Assembly (NCBI GenBank): GCA_045585955.1
Contig: JAZMZK010000073.1
Span: 1-10,959, forward strand
DNA length: 10,959 nucleotides
Direction of reading: 5' to 3'
Source of the DNA: SIG78 sp045585955
GTDB taxonomy: Bacteria; Verrucomicrobiota; Lentisphaeria; Victivallales; Victivallaceae
Below are positions 1 to 6,922 of the stretch, piece by piece. Position 1 is the first letter of the stretch; each line of letters opens with the position of its first letter. The translations under genes and the position numbers were made by a program. The notes beneath the pieces are model-generated. The model did no database searches. It had not been told where the DNA came from and saw nothing but the letters and a program-made list of their open reading frames with translations.

Positions 1-90
1 GCAAAAAACAAAGCTCTGTTCCCAATACGGGTAGGTCAGTAAAAATCTTTATGATTAACTTTTGTATTGGAACTTTTTTAAAACTTGAAT

Positions 91-127
91 GGCATTTATC
101 TATTTGCAGAGCAAATAGATAAATGCC
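91..127. repeat. Perfect 17-bp hairpin with 3-nt loop
   Basis: The arm ggcatttatctatttgc (91-107) pairs with every base of 111-127 around the loop aga (108-110). On the minus strand, the transcription direction of the upstream MATE gene, it is followed by an AT-rich stretch containing TTTT and a run of A rather than a clean U-tract. It may therefore slow or terminate transcription or protect a 3' end, but it is not a textbook intrinsic terminator. Confidence 0.7.
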
Positions 128-164
128 GGGAAAAGGTTTGGGAAAAGGGGGTGGAGTTTGAGGA

Positions 165-201
165 GGGGGAAAAGGACCTTTCCTCAAAAGGTCTTTCCCC
201 C
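165..201. repeat. Imperfect hairpin in G/C-tract region
   Basis: A 7-bp core, gaccttt (175-181) with aaaggtc (187-193), closes a 5-nt loop. It extends through three A-T pairs and five G-C pairs with single-base bulges at 174 and 170, about 15 bp in all. It lies inside the block bounded by the 17-bp inverted repeats. On the minus strand it comes shortly after the MATE stop codon and could stabilise the 3' end of that transcript. Confidence 0.5.
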
Positions 202-242
202 CACCCGAAGTACCGCCCCTTATTGGGAACAGAGCTTAACTT

Positions 243-1610
243 TTACCGCAGCTGTTGTAGTTTTTTTGTTTTGGGAAATTTCCGGCAGATGTGCAGTAAC
301 AGTATAACATTGCAGATCGTTACCGATATCCACGATATGGGATAAGCCCACAATATCGACTCAATGGTCTTGAAGTGTTCCAAGGCAAACCGCACCCACA
401 GCACCCGCACACCGCAGGTGCCGGTCAGCGTGGCGATGGCGGGTATCAGCGTGGAACCCAGCCCGCGGCACACTCCGCTGGTTACATCCATAAACCCCAG
501 CAGGAAGTATACTGTAAACATCTCCTGCGCCCGGATCACCCCAAAGCGGATAACTTCCGGGTCGCTGGTAAAGATACCCACCAGCTGCGGCGAAAAGTAG
601 CAGAGTGTGTACCCGGTAATGATATTGAGTGCAAACATCATTGCCCCGCACAGATAGATCGCTTTGATCAATCTGTGGTACTGTTTTGCCCCGTAATTCT
701 GCCCCACCACGGCGATAGCTGTGTGGTGCATGGAATAGACAAATGCGTACAGCAAAAGTTCAATATTGTGCCCCGCCGTGATCCCGGCAACTGCCGCCAC
801 ACCAAAGGTGTTGATGCCGCTTTGCACCACCATGTTGGAAATGGAAAAACAGCCGGACTGTGCCCCGGCGGGAACTCCCAGATGCAGGATTTTTTTCAGC
901 TGCGTAACATCTATTCTTAAATTGCGCAGCAGCAGCCGGGTCGCTCCGTGATTCTTCTGCAATCTGCGGATGACCAGCCACGCTGAAATCGCTTGCGAGA
1001 TGATTGTGGCGATCGCCACCCCCGCTACATCCATCTTGCAGCTTACTACAAAAAAGACATTCAATAGCACATTGACCGCCCCGGCAAAAGTCAGGTAATA
1101 AAAGGGACTTTTGGTGTTGCCCACCGCCCGCAATATGGCACTGCCGAAGTTGTAAACGATCTGGAAAGGCACTCCAATAAAGCAAATTACCATATAGAGT
1201 ATGGATTTAGCCTGTGATGCTTCCGGTATAGCCGTTACTTTGACCAGCCATTTAACTATGGCAAAGCCGAAAAGCGATGCCGCCACTCCGCCCACTACAC
1301 TTACCGCAATAGCCGTATGCACCAGCCGGGTCATATTTTTGCTGTCTTTAGCTCCGAAATATTGAGCCGCCAGCACATTTGCCCCGGTGGATAAGCCGGT
1401 GATAACATTGATTATCAACGCTGTTATCGCCCCGGTGGCACCGATCGCCGCCAGACTTTCCGAACTGCCCCAGCGGCCGATGACCACCATATCAGCAGCA
1501 TGAAATGCCAGCTGTAAAAGGTAGGTGAGCATCAAGGGGAACGCATACCGCACGATCTTGCCGAAAAGCGGCCCGTGGCTCATATCAATAAAATTTCTGT
1601 TTCCAGCCAT
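243..1610 (-). CDS. MATE family efflux transporter (downstream paralogue)
   Basis: This 455-residue integral membrane protein belongs to the multidrug and toxin extrusion (MATE) family, NorM/DinF type. Such proteins expel organic compounds from the cytoplasm in exchange for H+ or Na+. The length fits the usual 440-470, and the whole chain alternates hydrophobic helices with short loops as expected for twelve membrane spans. Family segments are visible: GPLFGKIVRYAFPLML (13-28), FHAADMVVIGR with Asp40, GANVLAAQYFGA (76-87), GSAILRAVGNTKSP (156-169) and CKMDVAGVAIAT (191-202). It is last in a four-gene minus-strand run and starts 18 bases after the glycosidase stop. The upstream GGGATGGGA is a mediocre ribosome binding site, so translational coupling is possible. 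It closely resembles the MATE gene at 4416-5807. Substrate unknown. Confidence 0.93.
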   Translation of the reverse strand: MAGNRNFIDMSHGPLFGKIVRYAFPLMLTYLLQLAFHAADMVVIGRWGSSESLAAIGATGAITALIINVITGLSTGANVLAAQYFGAKDSKNMTRLVHTAIAVSVVGGVAASLFGFAIVKWLVKVTAIPEASQAKSILYMVICFIGVPFQIVYNFGSAILRAVGNTKSPFYYLTFAGAVNVLLNVFFVVSCKMDVAGVAIATIISQAISAWLVIRRLQKNHGATRLLLRNLRIDVTQLKKILHLGVPAGAQSGCFSISNMVVQSGINTFGVAAVAGITAGHNIELLLYAFVYSMHHTAIAVVGQNYGAKQYHRLIKAIYLCGAMMFALNIITGYTLCYFSPQLVGIFTSDPEVIRFGVIRAQEMFTVYFLLGFMDVTSGVCRGLGSTLIPAIATLTGTCGVRVLWVRFALEHFKTIESILWAYPISWISVTICNVILLLHICRKFPKTKKLQQLR

Positions 1611-1628
1611 ATCCCATCCCGCAAAGGA

Positions 1629-4325
1629 TTATTTGCGTTTGATCACCAATTTGCCGGAAGAGTTTTTATCCAGCGAAAATTCCAGACAACCCTCAATAAC
1701 CATCTTTGTCGGGACATTATTGCCGTTATAAGTAACGCTCCATTCGCCGGAACCAGCCACATAGAGTAATGCGGTTTTATCGCTGGCATTGCCGCCGATC
1801 GTCAATTCAGCTTCAGCACCATCGTCCGAAGTTTTCAAGCTCTTGATCCACACATCGTAACCCACAGTAAGCCGTTGCGGCTCAAAGTAGGCTGCATACC
1901 AGTTCAGCACCGGCGAGGAAAGTCCGCCGAAGTGACAGCATCCGGCTCCCCGGTGGGAACTCATGGAAAAGTGTTCAAAGCAGTATCTGGATTGATCCAC
2001 TTCGTTCTGCCAGAGGTCAAGGGCGGTTTGGGCGATCTTGCGGGCAAAGTCCGGACGGTTGTCGTCCAACGCCGCCTTCCAGAAGAACCACTGATGGGGC
2101 ATCCACACGCAGCCGTTCCAATAGCCGTCGGTACGGAAGTAAGGCGCACTTTTATCCACGGTAGATATACCGATATCGCTCCACATGTGTTCCGGATCGG
2201 CAAGGCGGCTGAACAATTTTTCCCGCTGGTCGGTTGTGCAAATGCCGGAAACCAGCGGACTGGCGCCATCCATACCGAAGTTGAAATTCACTTTGCTTTC
2301 CGGATCCAGCCAGAACCCAACGGGATTATTTTCCGCATCGTGTTCCACATAGCTGAAAATTGCATCTTTTTCGCTCCACGAATACTTTTGCAAAGCTTCA
2401 GTAAACCGGGCAATATCGTTTTGCAGAAGCTCCTTATCTTTTTCAATACCCAGTTCAGTTGCCGCCTCCAAAAGTATCTTGGCAAAGCGTATGGCGTGGG
2501 CGGTGGTCACAACCGGTACGCAGTTGTAGTTTTTGTTTTTATGCACATACCACTGGGGCGGATAATCGTCCCAACCGCCGGAGTTGTAAAAGTAATCCCA
2601 GCTGCGGAGCATGTTGCTCTTGGGGGTATTGTAAGTGGATGTGGCAATATGTCCGGCAATAAAGCTGTAAAACTGCAGGAGTCTGGGGTAGAAAAATTCC
2701 AGCATCTCTCTATCCTGCCACCGGTTCCAGATCTCTTTATACAAATACACCTGAACCGGCATGGGTGTACCGTAAAGCAGGAAGGCATTTTCTGCGCCAG
2801 GATCTGTCACATATACATTCAAATTCTCAATAGCTCTGGTTTTATCCAGCTCGGTAAAGCCCAGCCCGATAAAGCCTGAATCCCAGCTGTAAAGACTGTT
2901 GAAAAACTTATCCGGCACATGGTGGCGTATGTTGCAGCCCTGCTTGCTGATAGGGAAATTGATATTGGTCAAACTGGTTGCACGCATCAGCTGCTGGCTG
3001 AATTCATACTTTTTACCGGCTGCCGAACCGCCGGGTATGCTGGCACGCAGACGGGCGGTGTTGTAGAGTTTTTCCAGATTTTCGCTGCTTTTATCCAGCT
3101 TGGCAATGATTTCTTCGGCTTCGGCAGAGGTTTCAGCAGTGCAGTAAAGGGTGTAGACCACTGCTTTGCCGCCGGAAGCTACTTCAATGGGGATGATGTA
3201 ACTGTCGTGGCAAAACTCATCGCCAGCACCCTGCCACTGCCGGAAATACGGATGCCGCAAACCGTAGGAGTAATTTATAAAGTGCGAAAGATTATCCACC
3301 CAATATTCCCGCTGGGAGGATTCCGCCTTGCTCCACCAGTAAGCGTAAGCGTGGTCAAGTTTATCGCTGGAAACAGTGTTGCATTGTTCCAGATCGCTTT
3401 TTTTCACTTCAGGCGACAACGCCCGTCCCATGGGGGCAAATTTTATATCGCTGATTTGCAGGGATTTATCGCCAATAACAAAACCGTCGATCCGCACTCC
3501 CACACCGTCGGCAGCACTGACTATTTCCAGAATATTATTTTCAGCCAATGCCCCCCGGTAAAGCTCAACAAGCTCAAACTCGCCGCTGCCGGCAAGGTCA
3601 AAGCTGAACTTTTTGCCGTTGAGGATCACATCAAGTTTCTGACTGTTTTCTGCATCCACCCGGATCCTGCCGCAGATCGCACCTTCAGCTTCGCTCCAGG
3701 CAAATTTATAAAGCAGTTTATCCCCGGCTTTTTCCGCAAAACAGGGCAACCCTTTATCGTAAAACGGTTTACCGATGCAGCGGTTATTGACTGTTCCCGG
3801 GAAGTTCTGTTCTCCCCGGCGCCCACCGGCAAAAACCAGATTGTGGTCGAACCGGGTATAGGAATAAGCGATTTCTTCATAATCCAGAGCATCCAAAAAA
3901 CGGGCATTTTCCGGAATAAAGGGCATTACATCCGGTCGTGGGGCAAGTCTTACACATGCCAGAAGCGAAGTTGCCAGCAGTTCGTGAGTGTTGTTGACAA
4001 ATTCAGCTCTGCCCAGCCAGAGATCTTTGCCGATGTTGCCGTAAGCTGTGTCACAGTAAAAGTGGTCAAGCCCCTCCATTTGCTGGCGGAAAGAAAAATA
4101 GCTCAAATCCGGAGCTGCTTCCAAGGGCGAACAACCACATTCCCGCAAAGTTTCCGGCGGAAAGAAACTTCTCCGCAATATTCCCGGTATCATGCAGAAG
4201 TCAAACTTCACACCTTTTTTGCGGTCGGCTATGTGACTCAACGCATAAATATCCCGGGCAAACGGCCCCCAATCGGTAAGTGTTTCCAAATCGTGGGTAT
4301 TGATAAGATAATCATATTTACTCAT
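1629..4325 (-). CDS. GH63/MGH1-like (alpha/alpha)6 glycoside hydrolase
   Basis: This 898-residue protein resembles glycoside hydrolases of the GH63 / mannosylglycerate-hydrolase-like (MGH1-like) group, inverting enzymes that act on alpha-glucosides or alpha-mannosides. No signal peptide is seen, so it is probably cytoplasmic. Residues about 195-285 look like a beta-sandwich, with a stretch resembling galactose-binding or CBM folds (ENNILEI...VRIDGFVIG). The six-hairpin barrel spans about 435-835. It includes WDSGF (481-485), SGGWDDYP around Trp585 with Asp586 as likely general acid, and FEHFS with Glu784 as likely general base, followed by the FGGLSSPVLNWY segment from 799. A short C-terminal beta region ends the protein. 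Residues 1-190 are not recognised. The start follows a good AAAGGAG site 8 bases upstream. It sits between two MATE exporter genes. The exact substrate cannot be assigned. Confidence 0.85.
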   Translation of the reverse strand: MSKYDYLINTHDLETLTDWGPFARDIYALSHIADRKKGVKFDFCMIPGILRRSFFPPETLRECGCSPLEAAPDLSYFSFRQQMEGLDHFYCDTAYGNIGKDLWLGRAEFVNNTHELLATSLLACVRLAPRPDVMPFIPENARFLDALDYEEIAYSYTRFDHNLVFAGGRRGEQNFPGTVNNRCIGKPFYDKGLPCFAEKAGDKLLYKFAWSEAEGAICGRIRVDAENSQKLDVILNGKKFSFDLAGSGEFELVELYRGALAENNILEIVSAADGVGVRIDGFVIGDKSLQISDIKFAPMGRALSPEVKKSDLEQCNTVSSDKLDHAYAYWWSKAESSQREYWVDNLSHFINYSYGLRHPYFRQWQGAGDEFCHDSYIIPIEVASGGKAVVYTLYCTAETSAEAEEIIAKLDKSSENLEKLYNTARLRASIPGGSAAGKKYEFSQQLMRATSLTNINFPISKQGCNIRHHVPDKFFNSLYSWDSGFIGLGFTELDKTRAIENLNVYVTDPGAENAFLLYGTPMPVQVYLYKEIWNRWQDREMLEFFYPRLLQFYSFIAGHIATSTYNTPKSNMLRSWDYFYNSGGWDDYPPQWYVHKNKNYNCVPVVTTAHAIRFAKILLEAATELGIEKDKELLQNDIARFTEALQKYSWSEKDAIFSYVEHDAENNPVGFWLDPESKVNFNFGMDGASPLVSGICTTDQREKLFSRLADPEHMWSDIGISTVDKSAPYFRTDGYWNGCVWMPHQWFFWKAALDDNRPDFARKIAQTALDLWQNEVDQSRYCFEHFSMSSHRGAGCCHFGGLSSPVLNWYAAYFEPQRLTVGYDVWIKSLKTSDDGAEAELTIGGNASDKTALLYVAGSGEWSVTYNGNNVPTKMVIEGCLEFSLDKNSSGKLVIKRK

Positions 4326-4333
4326 AAAAACAG

Positions 4334-4388
4334 CTCCTTTTGCTTTTTGCTTTCATACTTAATTTACACCCGCAAAAGCAAATTGCAA
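4334..4388 (-). promoter_or_regulatory. Candidate internal promoter and ribosome binding site of the glycosidase gene
   Basis: The 90-base gap between the upstream MATE stop and the glycosidase start holds, on the minus strand, TTGCAA (4388-4383), a 16-base spacer and TAAATT (4366-4361). AAAGGAG follows at 4340-4334, 8 bases before the ATG. The ribosome binding site is clear. The promoter is only a candidate, supported by the same TTGCAA hexamer at other intergenic promoters in the window. It would let the glycosidase and the last MATE gene be expressed apart from the first two genes. Confidence 0.4.
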
Positions 4389-4415
4389 TCATCAATGCTG
4401 CTTTTAGTATATGAT

Positions 4416-5807
4416 TTACTTGCTTTTTACCGTAAGATCGTCAAATTTACGGCGACTGGCATTGATCAGCATTTTCCGGCAAATCACAAAAAGCATAACT
4501 CCGTTGACCAGCGATACCAGCACCCACGACACGGGGTAAGAGATCATCAAACTTTCCATACACCGGTTCATCGGGAAGATCACAAACACCCAGAATACCC
4601 GGAAGGCACATGCCCCCATAAGCGTTACGATCGTGGGGGCAAAGGAGTACCCCAAACCGCGCAAAGAACCGTTGAGTATTTCCATGATTGCCAGCAAAAA
4701 ATAGAATGTCAGCTGATAGTTTATTCTGATCAAACCAAACTCAATAACTTCCGGATCGGAGTTGAAGATCATTAAAAGCGGCACTTTGAATATGTGGCAA
4801 ATGCCAGTCAGACTCAACGCCATAAATATTCCGCTGCCCAGACAAATGTAAATACTCCGCATAATGCGTTTGTACTTTCTTGCTCCATGATTCTGCCCTA
4901 CAAAACTCACCACCGCCAAAGCATAAGCTGTAAATGTGGTGTGGATCATGCCTTCAATGCTCAAAGCCGCCGTACTCCCGGCGATCGCCTGCCAGCCGAA
5001 GCTGTTGATGGAAGATTGGATTATAACATTGGAAAAGGAAAAAAGCATCCCCTGCACCCCCGCCGGGATACCGATCCGGAGCATCTCTTTAAGCACCGGC
5101 CAATGAAAATGCAGTTTGCTCCATTTGATCTGATACTCCGGACTGCATGATTTCAACGCCCGCAGCACCAGCACCGCTGCAAGTACATTGGAGAGTTTTG
5201 TAGCAATAGCCACCCCCGCAACATCCATCTTACACGCCAACACAAAAAACAAGTTGAGCACCACATTCACCACCCCGGCGATCGTCATATAGATCAGCGG
5301 CCGTTTGGTATCGCCCACGCTCCGCAATATGGCACTGCCGAAACTGTAAAGCACCATAAAAGGTATCCCCAGGCACCAGATCCACAAATAGAGTGATGCT
5401 TTATCCAGAATTTCCGGCGGCACCGCCATAAGCTGCAATACCGGTTTGGTTATCACCAGCCCCAGAACCGTCATCGCCAAACCGCCCAGACAGGCTATGG
5501 CTATGGCAGTGTGCAAGGTGTGAAAGAGAGTTTGCTTATCCTGTGCCCCGGTATAGCGTGCCACCAGCACATTAACTGCGGAACTTATACCAAAAAACAA
5601 ATTGAGCATAAGGATCGTAAATGCCGGGGCCGCCCCCACCGCCGCCATAGCCTCGCCGGGAGCAAATCTGCCGATCACGATCAAGTCCGCCGCGTGAAAC
5701 ATCAAACTCAAAGCGTTGGTCAGCATCAACGGCACTGTAAACCGCACGATCTTGCCCAGCAGCGGGCCGTGGCACATATCAATTTGATATTTTCCTTTGA
5801 TTCCCAT
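4416..5807 (-). CDS. MATE family efflux transporter (upstream paralogue)
   Basis: This 463-residue inner-membrane protein of the MATE family (NorM/DinF type) is hydrophobic throughout, consistent with twelve membrane spans. Diagnostic stretches are GPLLGKIVRFTVPLML (14-29), FHAADLIVIGRF with Asp41, NVLVARYTGA (79-88), GSAILRSVGDTKRP (157-170) and CKMDVAGVAIAT (192-203). The N-terminal 200 residues align without gaps to the MATE protein at 243-1610, with roughly half the positions identical by eye, so the two are paralogues. It starts 26 bases after the deoxyribosyltransferase-like gene and precedes the glycosidase. Only a weak purine stretch (AAGAAAAG) lies before the ATG. A second Met at residue 11 is a possible alternative start, but the longer form matches the paralogue's N-terminus. 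Transported compound unknown. Confidence 0.93.
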   Translation of the reverse strand: MGIKGKYQIDMCHGPLLGKIVRFTVPLMLTNALSLMFHAADLIVIGRFAPGEAMAAVGAAPAFTILMLNLFFGISSAVNVLVARYTGAQDKQTLFHTLHTAIAIACLGGLAMTVLGLVITKPVLQLMAVPPEILDKASLYLWIWCLGIPFMVLYSFGSAILRSVGDTKRPLIYMTIAGVVNVVLNLFFVLACKMDVAGVAIATKLSNVLAAVLVLRALKSCSPEYQIKWSKLHFHWPVLKEMLRIGIPAGVQGMLFSFSNVIIQSSINSFGWQAIAGSTAALSIEGMIHTTFTAYALAVVSFVGQNHGARKYKRIMRSIYICLGSGIFMALSLTGICHIFKVPLLMIFNSDPEVIEFGLIRINYQLTFYFLLAIMEILNGSLRGLGYSFAPTIVTLMGACAFRVFWVFVIFPMNRCMESLMISYPVSWVLVSLVNGVMLFVICRKMLINASRRKFDDLTVKSK

Positions 5808-5833
5808 AATTATTCAGCTTTTCTTATTCTTTA

Positions 5834-6502
5834 TTATTTATCGTACAATCCAACATTTTTCTTATGTTCAAAAAGTGCCTGCAACCGTTTTTGGTCAAAG
5901 CGTTGAGCCACCGAGCCGCCAATACTTTTGAAAATTCTCTCGTATTGACTTGCAAGCTCATCACCTTTGAGCCACGATTTTCCGGCAACGGCGCTATCTA
6001 AAGCCTCCACAACCTCTTGAGCGATGCTTTCGTAATAGACTTTGAGCATTTCATCATAAGGCAAAGCGTTTTTCAAACACCGGTGATAACGCTGCATGGC
6101 GTTGATATGCAAAACTTTTGTTCTGGGGTAGTGCGAACACATCAGATTCCACGGTTCGCCATCAGGCAATGAGTGATCGCCGCCGTCCCGGAAATCAGTA
6201 CGCAGCAAAACAGCGGGCATATCCGCCATCTTGGCAAAGCAGAATTCCACCACGGTTCCGGAATCCAGATCGCAGCCGTCAAAGTTTGCCACAATGCAGT
6301 CGCAAGCATAAAGCAGTTCAAAGTCGGCATCGCGGATACTTTGCGATGTACGCTCAAAAACCTCGCACTCTCCATCCTGGGGCAGCATGATTTTATAGCG
6401 GTTGCCGGAAATCCGTTCGATCGCCGAAGCCAGCATAAAATTGCCGCCCAGATCTTTGGCATCAAAAAGATCCCCGGCAAAATAAACTTTTAACGCATCC
6501 AT
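5834..6502 (-). CDS. Nucleoside 2-deoxyribosyltransferase-like protein
   Basis: This 222-residue cytoplasmic protein resembles nucleoside 2-deoxyribosyltransferases, which swap the base of a 2'-deoxynucleoside (or hydrolyse the N-glycosidic bond) through a covalent Glu intermediate. Visible landmarks are the N-terminal strand VYFAGDLFDAKD (6-17), the acidic DADFELLYACD (58-68), VANFDG with Asp75, and DSGTVVEFCFAKMADMP (80-96), where Glu86 matches the catalytic glutamate, followed by VLLRTDFR (98-105). The family is usually about 145-170 residues, so the last 60 or so, charged and helical in character, are an extension. It is the first gene of the minus-strand run. There is no strong Shine-Dalgarno sequence before the ATG. 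A nucleotide-sugar or ADP-ribose-related activity is an alternative, because related folds vary in substrate. Confidence 0.8.
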   Translation of the reverse strand: MDALKVYFAGDLFDAKDLGGNFMLASAIERISGNRYKIMLPQDGECEVFERTSQSIRDADFELLYACDCIVANFDGCDLDSGTVVEFCFAKMADMPAVLLRTDFRDGGDHSLPDGEPWNLMCSHYPRTKVLHINAMQRYHRCLKNALPYDEMLKVYYESIAQEVVEALDSAVAGKSWLKGDELASQYERIFKSIGGSVAQRFDQKRLQALFEHKKNVGLYDK

Positions 6503-6540
6503 CCCGATAAAAAACTTTCTTTAAATATTACAGTTTATTT

Positions 6541-6568
6541 AAAATATACCGTATATAACCTATTGCAA
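6541..6568 (-). promoter_or_regulatory. Candidate promoter of the minus-strand operon
   Basis: On the minus strand TTGCAA (6568-6563) is followed after 16 bases by TATTTT (6546-6541), about 40 bases upstream of the deoxyribosyltransferase-like start codon. An overlapping TATATT (6548-6543) is a better -10 hexamer, but its spacing of 14 is short. The area is very AT-rich, which makes chance matches likely, so this is a weak call. Confidence 0.3.
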
Positions 6569-6611
6569 GAGTGAGTTATCTGTTTTTTCAGAAAAAATCA
6601 TTGTACGGCAC

Positions 6612-6640
6612 TTGCAATATTGCTGTTGGAAATGTATATT
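6612..6640 (+). promoter_or_regulatory. Candidate promoter of the corA operon
   Basis: TTGCAA (6612-6617), a 17-base spacer and TATATT (6635-6640) form a sigma70-like pair with good spacing. A TATAAT at 6644-6649 is an alternative -10, but no clear -35 lies at the right distance. Initiation here would give the corA mRNA a leader of about 270 bases. The TTGCAA-17-TATATT layout is identical to the candidate promoter of the O-acetyltransferase gene. Confidence 0.45.
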
Positions 6641-6922
6641 TAATATAATTACATCCGGCAAATGCCGGTACATCAAACCAAAAAACCTCAAACACTTAAC
6701 GGGAGTATATTTGATCTATGAGTACAAGTACGGTCAACACCAGTTTGGATGCTGAACCGCCGTCGTGCAGTATACTTTGCAGCGGTGTTAAGGTTTTCTG
6801 ACTGTTCAGCGAACAAAATTGCACACTTGCTGCATCAAAAAGTTACTGCTTAAATTTTTGCAACCCGGCAAAGTTTCGGCGTTTTGCCTTGATTTTGCTG
6901 CAAAAGAGAGCAAGCGTGTATT
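6641..6922 (+). other. Long 5' leader of corA
   Basis: These 282 bases between the candidate promoter and corA hold no full-sized gene. They contain a 6-bp hairpin with a 2-nt loop (ccggca 6655-6660 with tgccgg 6663-6668), a possible 27-codon ORF (6718-6801), and near the start codon a small stem ggcaaa/tttgcc plus the self-complementary ttttgctgcaaaa. No known riboswitch was recognised; I could not match it to the Mg2+-sensing M-box. The ribosome binding site of corA is weak (GAGAG at 6906-6910, 12 bases from the ATG), which could suit control of translation. Confidence 0.35.
6718..6801 (+). CDS. Possible 27-residue leader peptide upstream of corA
   Basis: An ATG at 6718 opens 27 codons ending in TGA at 6799-6801, beginning MSTSTVNTSLDAEPPS. 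GGGAG (6701-6705) lies 12 bases upstream, which is longer than ideal. From the same GGGAG a TTG at 6711 would start an alternative 14-codon frame at better spacing. Nothing in the peptide matches a family I know. It is listed because short ORFs in leaders of Mg2+ transporter genes (mgtL, corL in Salmonella) are known regulators. That parallel is inference; chance is the default explanation. Confidence 0.2.
   Translation: MSTSTVNTSLDAEPPSCSILCSGVKVF

Larger units (their letters stand above)
11..237. repeat. MITE-like element with 17-bp terminal inverted repeats
   Basis: The sequence aagctctgttcccaata at 11-27 is the exact reverse complement of 221-237, giving perfect 17-bp terminal inverted repeats around a 227-base non-coding block. 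Inside lie a perfect 17-bp hairpin (91-127), a second imperfect hairpin (165-201) and purine-rich G-tracts (128-170). The block begins six bases past the stop codon of the MATE gene at 243. No convincing target-site duplication is visible, but only 10 bases of left flank are available. It could be a non-autonomous mobile element, a dispersed palindromic intergenic repeat, or an elaborate 3' end for the minus-strand operon. No protein-coding potential is convincing. Confidence 0.55.

Noticed and set aside
85..345. An 86-codon plus-strand frame in the left-edge repeat
   Set aside because: It translates the two arms of a perfect hairpin and runs into the antisense of the MATE gene. No ribosome binding site is visible.
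1875..2879. A 334-codon plus-strand open frame antisense to the glycosidase
   Set aside because: Same reason: the opposite strand encodes catalytic motifs of a known family, and the antisense product shows none.
2919..4775. A 618-codon open frame on the plus strand, antisense to the glycosidase and part of a MATE gene
   Set aside because: It overlaps two well-supported genes in full, has no ribosome binding site or recognisable domain, and its protein looks like a mirrored-codon shadow.
6641..6922. A known Mg2+ riboswitch (M-box) upstream of corA
   Set aside because: I could not find the conserved helices or a terminator/antiterminator arrangement. Only small hairpins are visible.
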